Below, piece after piece: positions 1-7,421 of a DNA stretch of 64,000 nucleotides (the first letter of the stretch is position 1; each line of letters starts with the position of its first letter). Below the pieces are notes generated by a model. The model did not search any database, was not told where the DNA came from, and was given only the letters and a program-made list of their open reading frames with translations. The DNA is from Flavobacterium resistens (GTDB taxonomy: Bacteria > Bacteroidota > Bacteroidia > Flavobacteriales > Flavobacteriaceae), in NCBI RefSeq assembly GCF_900182645.1, contig NZ_FXTA01000003.1, positions 1 to 64,000 of the forward strand, in the 5' to 3' direction. The translations under genes were made by a program, and so were the position numbers.

Positions 1-828
1 GGAGCGCCAGGCGTACCTGCTGGCCCAGGAGCTCCTACTCCAGAACCTACTCCTACTTCTCCGTCTTTTCCATCTACTCCATCTCTTCCGTCTCTTCCGT
101 TAATTGGAGTCCAACTTCCATCAGGGTTCTGAACATATACAATTTTTGTTTCAGTATCCGTATAAATCTTGATGTCTTTTCCGGGAGCGCCAGGCGTACC
201 TGCTGGCCCAGGAGCTCCTACTCCAGAACCTACTCCTACTTCTCCGTCTTTTCCATCTACTCCATCTCTTCCGTCTCTTCCGTTAATTGGAGTCCAACTT
301 CCATCAGGGTTCTGAACATATACAATTCCTGTTTCCGTATCCGTATAAATCTTAATGTCTTTTCCAGGAGCGCCAGGCGTACCTGCTGGCCCAGGAGCTC
401 CTACTCCAGAACCAACTCCTACTTCTCCGTCTCTTCCATCTACTCCGTCTCTTCCGTCTCTTCCGTCTCTTCCGTTAATTGGAGTCCAACTTCCGTCAGG
501 ATTCTGAACATATACAATTTTCGTTTCAGTATCCGTATAAATGTTGATGTCTTTTCCAGGAGCGCCAGGCGTACCTGCTTGCCCAGGAGCTCCTGCTCCA
601 GAACCTATCCCTACTTTTCCGTCTTTTCCATCTACTCCATCTCTTCCGTTTCTTCCATTAATTGGAGTCCAACTTCCGTCAGGATTCTGAACATATACAA
701 TTCCTGTTTCCGTATCCGTATAAATGTTGATGTCTTTTCCAGGAGCGCCAGGCGTACCTGCTTGCCCAGGAGCTCCTGCTCCAGAACCTATCCCTACTTT
801 TCCGTCTTTTCCATCTGCTCCAGTTAAA
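1..828 (-). repeat. 183-bp tandem repeat array inside the collagen-like gene
   Basis: The word ggagcgccaggcgtacctgc begins at 1, 184, 367, 559 and 742, giving periods of 183, 183, 192 and 183 bp. The 192-bp unit carries one extra GRD triplet. Units alternate between a Gly and a Lys codon at the same site (ETGIV versus ETKIV), which suggests that a two-unit block was duplicated. The period is a multiple of three, so gain or loss of units keeps the frame. The array continues past the left edge. Confidence 0.93.
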
Positions 829-1301
829 CCTTGAATACCTTGATCTCCCTGGTCACCTTTTAAACCTTTAATATCCAAAACCGTCAAAGCGCCTCTTTCA
901 TCAATATAAGTAATAGTACCAGCCACTTTATCCTGTGAGATGGATGTCAAAGTCTCTTCAAACGGATCTTCATTTTTCCTTCCCAAATCTTCTCCTGTTG
1001 CGAGACGAACCCATCTATCCACATACCAGTAGTAGTAACCAGGATGCACTCCATCTGTACCTTCAGTAGTAGCAGTATTAAAAACAAATAAGCTGTTTAC
1101 GTTTCCAGCAGTTATCGTTGTTTTATCAACGATACTTTTTAATGCAACTCTGGGAAATAAGACCCCTCTATCAGTTGCTGTAATCTCCAATTGAGTTGAA
1201 GGATTAGGTGTTTTATTCCCTATTCCTACTTGCGCATTTGCGGTAAGACCTAAGCCCGCAGAAAAAAGAAAATAAAGTAATTTTTGATTCCTGTTTTTCA
1301 T
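1..1301 (-). CDS. collagen-like repeat surface protein (C-terminus beyond left edge)
   Basis: Reading the minus strand from the ATG at 1301 gives an open frame to the window edge, so at least 433 residues are encoded and the C-terminus is missing. Residues 1-24 form a signal peptide (FLFSAGLGLTANAQ), so the protein is exported. Residues 25-145 are a non-repetitive head domain (motif HPGYYYWYVDRWV). From about residue 145 come Gly-X-Y triplets (GLKGDQGDQGIQG), then near-identical 61-residue units. Each unit has about 12 triplets rich in GRDG, GVDG and GTPGAP, with one break at SGV, followed by a 25-residue non-collagen segment (VYVQNPDGSWTPIN). Collagen-like bacterial proteins are usually surface or fibre proteins; the role here is unknown. 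The gene diverges from an AraC-type regulator, which may control it. The repeats are more GC-rich than the flanking DNA. Confidence 0.88.
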   Translation of the reverse strand, partial: MKNRNQKLLYFLFSAGLGLTANAQVGIGNKTPNPSTQLEITATDRGVLFPRVALKSIVDKTTITAGNVNSLFVFNTATTEGTDGVHPGYYYWYVDRWVRLATGEDLGRKNEDPFEETLTSISQDKVAGTITYIDERGALTVLDIKGLKGDQGDQGIQGLTGADGKDGKVGIGSGAGAPGQAGTPGAPGKDINIYTDTETGIVYVQNPDGSWTPINGRNGRDGVDGKDGKVGIGSGAGAPGQAGTPGAPGKDINIYTDTETKIVYVQNPDGSWTPINGRDGRDGRDGVDGRDGEVGVGSGVGAPGPAGTPGAPGKDIKIYTDTETGIVYVQNPDGSWTPINGRDGRDGVDGKDGEVGVGSGVGAPGPAGTPGAPGKDIKIYTDTETKIVYVQNPDGSWTPINGRDGRDGVDGKDGEVGVGSGVGAPGPAGTPGA

Positions 1302-1882
1302 GTTTTAAATTTTGATTATACTATATATCTGAAGCATAAAAACTCAACATACACCATTCTTCAACTATATCTAATCGATTTACAATTAATGGATTATGAA
1401 TTAAATTTTCAATTTCACTTCAAGAACTACTTTTGATTTAACGAGGCAAAATTAGGTCAATCGTACCTGTCGGCTATTTCCAACTAAGACCAAAAAACAT
1501 ACAAAAAAGCCTTTTCTCTCATTCGTCATTTTTTCCTCAAAATCGATTACATTATCTTAAACCAACAAATTGAATATTAATTCAATAGGAGATACTTAAC
1601 TATTACTATTACCTATAATAATTACACCTATATATGTGATTCATATAATAAGTAAAGGGAGAAAGAACTTCAACTGCATAGATTAACTAATGCAGACAAA
1701 CCAACTACACTAATTATAACAAGAGTCTATAAATACAATTTGACTTATCACTATGTTTTTTCGTCTCATTTTGAACAATTTGTGTTTTTAATAGCATTTA
1801 TCTTTGCGATCGAATTAAAGTCAAAACAAATAATACATCTCTAAAAATTAAGCACTTAAAAAAACATTGCTTAGAAAAGATT
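1302..1882. other. intergenic region between divergent collagen-like and AraC genes
   Basis: This 581-bp AT-rich spacer must hold the promoters of both divergent genes. A good flavobacterial promoter for the rightward gene lies at 1779-1806. A -7-like element for the leftward gene (TAATTTTG on the minus strand) sits at 1447-1454, without a matching -33. I see no RNA gene or coding frame. Confidence 0.55.
1779..1806 (+). promoter_or_regulatory. flavobacterial promoter (TTTG / TAnnTTTG)
   Basis: TTTG at 1779-1782 is followed after 16 bp by TATCTTTG at 1799-1806. This matches the Bacteroidota -33 TTTG and -7 TAnnTTTG consensus. Transcription would start near 1812 and give a leader of about 70 nt before the regulator at 1883. 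Confidence 0.6.
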
Positions 1883-2860
1883 ATGAAAAAAGTCATTCAA
1901 CAAAATAGCGCCGACCTAGAATGGATTTATTCTCTAGCTTCGCAACTTGGTGGAAAAGTTGAAGGGAATTATATAGTTGTTCCCGAAGAAATTCGCACAG
2001 GAAATAACTATTTTCTGAATTGTGGAGAAGGAATCGTGTCATTATATTCAGATGTAACCTACAATAAAGATTTTTGCATAACCCAAAAAAATCTTAAAAA
2101 TGACTTTGTAGGACTTTATTTTAACCTATCACAATCTGAAACAAAACTATCATTTGGAGCAAATTCAAATATGATGGGATCTTGGTTCTATAATTTATCT
2201 CTGATTGACAGCTCATTAGAATTTCAATATAATATACAGAAAGGAAGCAAGGTTTTTATTTTTTGCATATTCATAAAAAAAGAAATAATAAAATCATTCT
2301 TAAAGAAGAATATTTTATTTAGAAAAAAATTGGATTTGTTGATGGATCCTACGCAAAATACTTTCATTCATATGGATAGAATGAGTGATGAAAGTTTTCA
2401 TATTCTTATGAATCTTCAAAAACAAAAAGTAGATGATCCTCTTTTTAATCTTCATATGATTGGAACCACTAATCTATTGATGTCGAAATATTTAAAAAAA
2501 ATAGCAAAAAATATTATTATCAGTCAAGTCAATGAAGTTGACCTATTAAATATTATTGAATCTCAACGTTATTTAATCGAAAATCTTGAAAAAAGCTTTC
2601 CAGGTATAAAATTTCTTGCCTACAAAGCACACATGTCTGATTCTAAATACAAACTATTATTCAAAAAGATTACGGGTTCGCCTCCAAATGTTTTTTATTT
2701 AAATAATAAACTATTTAAAGCAAAAGAACTAATTGACGAAAAACAGCTAACCATAGGAGAAATCTGCAAACAACTGAATTTTGGAAGCGCAACGTACTTC
2801 GCCGCAAAATTTAAATTGAAATTTGGAATTCTACCAAAAACGTATTCACAACAATTATAA
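1883..2860 (+). CDS. AraC-type helix-turn-helix regulator
   Basis: A 325-residue protein whose last ~90 residues fit an AraC C-terminal domain: a degenerate first helix-turn-helix near FLAYKAHMSDSKYKLLFKKI, and a clearer second one at TIGEICKQLNFGSATYFAAKF followed by the typical GILPKTY ending. The N-terminal ~230 residues resemble the cupin-like sensor half of flavobacterial AraC proteins, but no ligand can be named. The next gene is a paralog that starts 4 nt after this stop, so the two are co-transcribed. The divergent collagen-like gene is the obvious candidate target. Family assignment is firm; the target is inference. Confidence 0.8.
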   Translation: MKKVIQQNSADLEWIYSLASQLGGKVEGNYIVVPEEIRTGNNYFLNCGEGIVSLYSDVTYNKDFCITQKNLKNDFVGLYFNLSQSETKLSFGANSNMMGSWFYNLSLIDSSLEFQYNIQKGSKVFIFCIFIKKEIIKSFLKKNILFRKKLDLLMDPTQNTFIHMDRMSDESFHILMNLQKQKVDDPLFNLHMIGTTNLLMSKYLKKIAKNIIISQVNEVDLLNIIESQRYLIENLEKSFPGIKFLAYKAHMSDSKYKLLFKKITGSPPNVFYLNNKLFKAKELIDEKQLTIGEICKQLNFGSATYFAAKFKLKFGILPKTYSQQL

Positions 2861-2864
2861 TATT

Positions 2865-3848
2865 ATGCTAGAAATAAAACATCATTATTCCCATAAAACG
2901 GAATGGTTTTCAGACGCATCAAAACAAATTGGAGCTACTTTATTAAACAGTAAAATATCTGTATTTCCTCAAAATATAGCACAGGGATCATCGTATTACT
3001 TGCCAATTATAGATGGAATATCAGCTGTATTGTTTGACGCAAAATTTAAAAAAGATGTAGTTATCAATAGACATGAATCAGATGATGATTTGTACATCTT
3101 GCACTTTGATCTGAGCAACACAATCAATCCTTTGAATTTAATAAATTCAAAAAAAGAATCCATAAATTCAAAATTTAAATCTGGATTTTCTGTCCTACAC
3201 ACTTCATTAGGAAGCACTTTTAGGCCAAAAAAAAACCAACGTGTATATGTTCTTCGCATACTAATCGAACAAAAAAAACTGATAAATTATATATCTGAAA
3301 AGAATAATTCTTTGAAAAATATTGAGAAGAAAATTTTATTTTACAATACTCTTAATGCTAATAATAAAGTATTGATTAATTCTCTTAAAGAAAAATCTAT
3401 GTTCGATGTTGGTTTTGATTTATATTTTAAAGGAATATCATTAAAAATATTAGCAAATTTCATAGACACTTATTCTCATCCCGTTAAGGATGAAATTCGC
3501 AAAATCGAGCAAGAAGCTATACAGCATGCAAATGATTACATGCTAAATAATTTATACGAAAATTTCCCTGGAATTTTATTTTTATCCAGGCTTGCCAAAA
3601 TGTCTAAAACAAGATATAAAACTTGTTTCAATAAAACCTATAAAGATAGTCCGTATAATTTTTTTAACAAGCAAAAAATGATCCTTAGTAAGCAATTACT
3701 TAGTGGTGGAAATTTTTCTTCTACAAATGAAATTTCTAAAATATTGAACTTTTCAAAGCACAGTTATTTTATAAGTAAGTATAAAAATTACTTTGGAAGA
3801 GATCCTTTGATTGATTTAAAAAGAAAAAATATAATTAATAATCTATAA
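2865..3848 (+). CDS. AraC-type helix-turn-helix regulator, tandem paralog
   Basis: A 327-residue protein starting at the ATG at 2865. An in-frame upstream ATG at 2823 lies inside the preceding gene, but the N-terminus aligns with the upstream paralog only from 2865 (EWFSDASKQIG against EWIYSLASQLG), so the later start is preferred. The C-terminal half has the same order of features: NFPGILFLSRLAKMSKTRYK, then a recognition-helix region at STNEISKILNFSKHSYFISK and the ending YFGRDPL. The tandem arrangement suggests local duplication, with the two proteins acting as a pair or on different signals. No ligand or target can be read from the sequence. Confidence 0.78.
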   Translation: MLEIKHHYSHKTEWFSDASKQIGATLLNSKISVFPQNIAQGSSYYLPIIDGISAVLFDAKFKKDVVINRHESDDDLYILHFDLSNTINPLNLINSKKESINSKFKSGFSVLHTSLGSTFRPKKNQRVYVLRILIEQKKLINYISEKNNSLKNIEKKILFYNTLNANNKVLINSLKEKSMFDVGFDLYFKGISLKILANFIDTYSHPVKDEIRKIEQEAIQHANDYMLNNLYENFPGILFLSRLAKMSKTRYKTCFNKTYKDSPYNFFNKQKMILSKQLLSGGNFSSTNEISKILNFSKHSYFISKYKNYFGRDPLIDLKRKNIINNL

Positions 3849-3932
3849 ATAATCTTTCGATGTTAAGATGATTTTATTGCTACTAGATAGCAATACATAA
3901 AATTTGCTTATTAAATAAAATAAAAATTAAAC

Positions 3933-4583
3933 ATGAATTACAACAATAAATCCAGTCAATATTTTAGCAATGTTAGAGTTGAAATGCTAAAATATTTACC
4001 TAAAGATTCTTCTAGAATATTAGAAGTTGGATGTGGTAGAGGTTGCTTTGGAGCATCACTTAAAAAGGAGAATAATAGAGAAGTTTGGGGATTAGAATTA
4101 ATGCCTGAAGAAGGTAAAGAAGCTAAAAAAGTATTAGATCGCGTATTAATTGGTAAATGTGAAGACCTCCTCAATGACCTTCCTGATAATTATTTTGACG
4201 CAATTTATTTCAACGACGTACTTGAGCATTTATTTGATCCATATTCTTTATTAAAAGAAATTAAAAGGAAACTTACTGATAAAGGTGTAGTAATTAGCTC
4301 AATTCCAAATATTCGATATCATAATGAATTTAGATCATTTTTATTTAAGAAAGATTGGAAATACGAACAGAAAGGGGTTTTAGACTTTACTCACATGAGG
4401 TTTTTTACTGGAAAAAGTATTCAGAAAATGTACAAAGATGCCGGATATGTAGTCAACACACATGAAGGCATAAATAAAACAAAATCATTAAAACCTTATT
4501 TCTTAAATATTTTATTTCTTTTTACTCAATTAGATATTTTTTATGTCCAATATGCCACTGTTGCTTCAAAAGCACAATTATAA
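3933..4583 (+). CDS. class I SAM-dependent methyltransferase
   Basis: A 216-residue Rossmann-type methyltransferase. Motif I, the SAM-binding loop, is ILEVGCGRG at residues 29-37. The acidic end of strand beta-2 is at WGLELMPEE, and the post-loop motif is FNDVLEHLFDP at about residues 95-105. It matches the Methyltransf_11/23-type fold common in small-molecule, lipid and polysaccharide methylation; the substrate is not evident. The late aromatic stretch FLNILFLFTQLDIFYVQYA is hydrophobic and could contact membrane or a lipid substrate. It lies 84 bp after the AraC pair on the same strand and may share its transcript. Confidence 0.82.
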   Translation: MNYNNKSSQYFSNVRVEMLKYLPKDSSRILEVGCGRGCFGASLKKENNREVWGLELMPEEGKEAKKVLDRVLIGKCEDLLNDLPDNYFDAIYFNDVLEHLFDPYSLLKEIKRKLTDKGVVISSIPNIRYHNEFRSFLFKKDWKYEQKGVLDFTHMRFFTGKSIQKMYKDAGYVVNTHEGINKTKSLKPYFLNILFLFTQLDIFYVQYATVASKAQL

Positions 4584-5027
4584 AATTCGATTATTAAAAC
4601 GGTTTTATTAGAGAAAGGAATTTTTGTTTCAAAAAAAAAACGCCAAACGGATCATAATAGTTTATCCTTCTTGGGGCAAACAGAAAATAAACAAGTGCAA
4701 AACACACAGAAATGGCAATTAAATTATTTTTATGGAAATTACCCCAACAATAGATCTTACTTACTTTACAAAACTGCTTTAATAATACAAAAAAAGCAAA
4801 AATGTCAGTCATCGGTTATACTAAAAATTTCTAATATACCTTTAGAAGACATTCTGCTGTTGAGTATTTAATAATCAAAGAATTTCAAAATAAACATCTT
4901 ATTACGCGATAGATTCTATTGTCCTTTTTTTATTCAAATAAGATAATGAAATATAAAGTATGAAATTAATTCATTAAAGCAACAGTAACCAAACAGAATA
5001 CTGATCAGTTAATACTATCCAAATATT
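4584..5027. other. intergenic region with no supported gene
   Basis: This 444-bp AT-rich spacer separates the rightward methyltransferase from a leftward small gene. Short overlapping open frames of 66-72 codons exist on both strands, but neither has a signal peptide, recognisable domain or clear start context. I see no strong terminator hairpin and no tRNA. Confidence 0.4.
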
Positions 5028-5477
5028 TTACATTAGAAAGAATAATGCCTTATAAAAATTATGAAACTCTGTATGAAGAAAAGGCGCATTGGGAAGGCTT
5101 TTTTTTATAATTTGTGTTTTATTTCCTGGTTTGCTTTTAAGATGTGTTTTTAATTCTTTAACAATCTCAATTCTTGTTTTTGTGTCATCCATCAAGATTA
5201 AGCTATTTATTTCTTCCAAAAAAGACAAACTCCCATACAGCTGTCTATTAAACAAACAAACTAAAATACTACTGACTTTTATATCTAATTTTAAATACTC
5301 TATCATTTCAAATTTATCGTAAACAACAAATATAGAACGATCAAAATCTCTTGATTTGTTTTCGTCTTGAAGCAAAAAAGGACTTTCAAAAAAATCAAAT
5401 TCATCCTTAAAACTTCTCTTAAACATCTTTAAAAAAGATCCTTTATTATCACGAACTAAAACACTTTCCTTTTTCAT
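5028..5477 (-). CDS. hypothetical protein, 149 aa
   Basis: I do not recognise this protein. It is 149 residues, soluble-looking, with alternating hydrophobic and charged stretches (FVVYDKFEMIEYLKLDIKVSS, then LFNRQLYGSLSFLEEI) that suggest a small alpha/beta domain, followed by a basic C-terminal tail (LKSKPGNKTQIIKKSLP). No signal peptide or membrane segment is visible. The ATG at 5477 is the only good start, because an upstream in-frame stop closes the frame. It is the last of a group of small minus-strand genes and is probably real given its length in AT-rich DNA. Confidence 0.5.
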   Translation of the reverse strand: MKKESVLVRDNKGSFLKMFKRSFKDEFDFFESPFLLQDENKSRDFDRSIFVVYDKFEMIEYLKLDIKVSSILVCLFNRQLYGSLSFLEEINSLILMDDTKTRIEIVKELKTHLKSKPGNKTQIIKKSLPNAPFLHTEFHNFYKALFFLM

Positions 5478-5667
5478 TTTTTCAAACTCTAAAATCGTTT
5501 CCTCACCTTTTTCTCTATCATTAAAATATTTTATTTAACTAAAAATAAATTTAATAAAATACAGTACAAAGATATTGAACATTAAAAGTGAAAAATACCG
5601 CGATAAGTCATAAAAAAAGCAAAATAAGACACATCTTTAACCACATAAATAACTAACAATTAACTAT

Positions 5668-6252
5668 TTACAGACAACTCTTCTTTATAATCAGATCAAT
5701 TGTTATAGCACTAGACAAAATAGCTATTTTTTCATTTTCATGTGAACAATTCGTCTTGATATTAACATTATATTTATCTGATGTTTTAAAGAGTCTTTTT
5801 ATTGCTGTTGCCCATTTTTTATCAATTGTACCAATTTGACTCTTTGAAGAATCAATGACAATAAAACTCCTTTTTTTCCTGTCGCCAATTATCTCAGCAA
5901 TCACTTCGTCAGTTGCATTTAAAATTTTAAAAGAGTACTTAAAAAAACTAATCTTCTTTTTAATTCTTCCTATTTTTTTTCCAGAAGAATCGCTGATTAT
6001 AGTTTTTGATATTAAAGATATTCCCTTACGAGATATTGAAGCTTCTAGCTGTCCATTTGTACTCCTAATTTCGAGCATAAAAGGCAACATTGCTCTTCCC
6101 AATACAAATTTTAATATTTTTTTTCTAAACGTTTGTTTCAATTTAATCGAACCGACACCTTCTTTTTTGCTGTTAAATATTTGGTAGCGGTTATGATAAC
6201 TTTTTTTTTCTTGAATAAAATAATTGCTTGCTTCAAAAAAATCTGAATTCAT
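5668..6252 (-). CDS. LURP-one/phospholipid-scramblase-like protein
   Basis: A 194-residue protein with the repeated beta-strand pattern of the LURP-one-related/scramblase fold: YQIFNSKKEGVGSIK, MLPFMLEIRSTNGQ, ISDSSGKKIGRIKKK, FKILNATDEVIAEIIGD and IDSSKSQIGTIDKKW. The ending ITIDLIIKKS is hydrophobic, as in the C-terminal helix of this fold. Members form a 12-stranded barrel around a central helix; the biochemical role of bacterial members is unsettled, so scrambling activity should not be assumed. No signal peptide is seen. The neighbours are a YcxB-like membrane protein and small unknown genes. Confidence 0.68.
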   Translation of the reverse strand: MNSDFFEASNYFIQEKKSYHNRYQIFNSKKEGVGSIKLKQTFRKKILKFVLGRAMLPFMLEIRSTNGQLEASISRKGISLISKTIISDSSGKKIGRIKKKISFFKYSFKILNATDEVIAEIIGDRKKRSFIVIDSSKSQIGTIDKKWATAIKRLFKTSDKYNVNIKTNCSHENEKIAILSSAITIDLIIKKSCL

Positions 6253-6442
6253 ATCTATTTTTTTGTAACTGACTTAGTATATCTGTTGCAATAAAAAAGC
6301 TAATATTTTTTTCAAAGATATATTTGGAAATTTTTGATTTGATGAAGCGTTTAATTTCATTCTGAGATATAAGTTCACCGAAACTGCAAAATAACATCGA
6401 CAAAAAATAATTTGGTACTATTTCAACAAATAAAATCTTCAA
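6233..6442 (-). CDS. small hypothetical protein, 69 aa
   Basis: A short frame of 69 residues beginning MKILFVEIVPNYFLSMLF, with a hydrophobic start and a basic middle (IKRFIKSKISKYIF). Its stop overlaps the start of the scramblase-like gene by 20 bp, as expected for translational coupling. It resembles no family I know. It fills an otherwise empty gap between two same-strand genes, which is the main reason to keep it. It could equally be a chance frame in AT-rich DNA. Confidence 0.3.
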   Translation of the reverse strand: MKILFVEIVPNYFLSMLFCSFGELISQNEIKRFIKSKISKYIFEKNISFFIATDILSQLQKNRYEFRFF

Positions 6443-6487
6443 AATAAATCTTGGTTGCTAATACAAAAAGTCAAAATTTAAAATTCA

Positions 6488-7030
6488 TCACACTTTAATA
6501 ACTTTTGTTACATTACTTTCTACAAAAGCAATTAATTCCCTCATATCTCGATTTTGATTATACTTATTGGAGATTGAAATAATATAATTATTTTTTTCTT
6601 TAACATACAAAAAGAAAAAATCCTTTGTCAAAATCGCCTTATCAATGTGACTCCATTTATGAGTAAATTCCCCTAGAGGAGAATAAACATATATCAAAGA
6701 ATTAGTAAAATTAAATTTGTATTTACTTATAAAATTGTCGAATTTTAAAAGTCTTTTAGTAAGATCAAAAAAGACTTTTCCAATTGTATCTACAAATGAA
6801 TACTGAAACACAAGGAATAATATAATTAAAATCAAATTCCTTGTGATCAATATTATCAGATCTGTATTATTGTCTAAGTAAAAAAGATTTAAAAAAATAA
6901 AAAAAATAAAAAGCACAGTAAAAGAAAACCGTACCCTTTCTTGAAACAAACTTTTGAGATACATTTTATTCAACTTCCGGATCTCAACAATATTCAATTT
7001 AAATTCAACAGAAAAACTAGCTATATTCAT
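6488..7030 (-). CDS. YcxB-like membrane protein
   Basis: A 180-residue protein with two hydrophobic segments at about residues 36-52 (VRFSFTVLFIFFIFLNLFY) and 57-79, followed by a soluble C-terminal domain. That domain has the pattern LGEFTHKWSHIDKAILTKDF then FFLYVKEKNNYIISISNK, which fits the PH-like YcxB C-terminal domain: a short membrane hairpin followed by a W-x-x-I core and F/Y-rich strands. YcxB-like proteins are common but have no established function. It is the first gene of the small minus-strand group running down to about 5.0 kb. Confidence 0.6.
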   Translation of the reverse strand: MNIASFSVEFKLNIVEIRKLNKMYLKSLFQERVRFSFTVLFIFFIFLNLFYLDNNTDLIILITRNLILIILFLVFQYSFVDTIGKVFFDLTKRLLKFDNFISKYKFNFTNSLIYVYSPLGEFTHKWSHIDKAILTKDFFFLYVKEKNNYIISISNKYNQNRDMRELIAFVESNVTKVIKV

Positions 7031-7345
7031 AATTATTTATATCCTACTATTTATTAGCCAATCAGTTTTATCATAATTGATATAAACTAAATAAAAAAAA
7101 ACTTTGCATTAAAAGAGAAAATTTCTTGTTATTACTTTACTTGCAAAGTCTGGAAACTAAATACGTAGATTTAAACATGCAAATTTCTTCTGAAAACAGA
7201 TTTTTTTTCGCCAATAAAAGTTTTAAAATTGACAAATTAGGGCATAAATAAAAATTACAGAACACATCATCTAAATCACTACTGGAGTTGCCTTGAATTT
7301 TGCCACAAAAAGCTAAGACGATTTTTCAAAAATATTTATGCAAGA
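7031..7345. other. intergenic region upstream of the YcxB-like gene
   Basis: This AT-rich stretch has no coding frame. It contains a 30-bp segment near 7282-7312 (ggagttgcc, then gaattttgcca, then agcta) that is partly repeated at about 18332-18360, so it may hold a remnant of a dispersed repeat. Confidence 0.35.
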
Positions 7346-7399
7346 TTTGAGTTAGATAATTAATTCCAATGAAGATTGGAATTAATTATCTAACTCAAA
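7346..7399 (-). terminator. 25-bp perfect inverted repeat, probable terminator
   Basis: Bases 7346-7370 and 7375-7399 are perfect reverse complements around the 4-nt loop gaag. It lies about 22 bp after the stop of the phosphodiesterase/phosphatase gene (7422). The stem is AT-rich and unusually long, and no uniform T-run follows immediately, so transcript end stabilisation is as likely as classical termination. Confidence 0.6.
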
Positions 7400-7421
7400 A
7401 TATTTTTTAAAAAAGGGTGTA

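Noticed and set aside
579..827. Plus-strand open frame inside the repeat region
   Set aside because: It is the antisense reading of the collagen-like gene and merely repeats with it.
1..828. Regular ~183-bp repeats considered as a CRISPR array or satellite
   Set aside because: The repeat length is a multiple of three, translates into Gly-X-Y collagen triplets in one long open frame with a signal peptide, and shows no short repeat/unique spacer pattern.
4594..4871. Two short overlapping frames on opposite strands after the methyltransferase gene
   Set aside because: No domain, no convincing start context and mutual overlap; one may be a decayed fragment, but nothing supports it.
5668..7030. 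Cluster of small envelope-type genes considered as a toxin-immunity or defence island
   Set aside because: Only a scramblase-like and a YcxB-like protein are recognisable; no toxin, nuclease or mobile gene is present.
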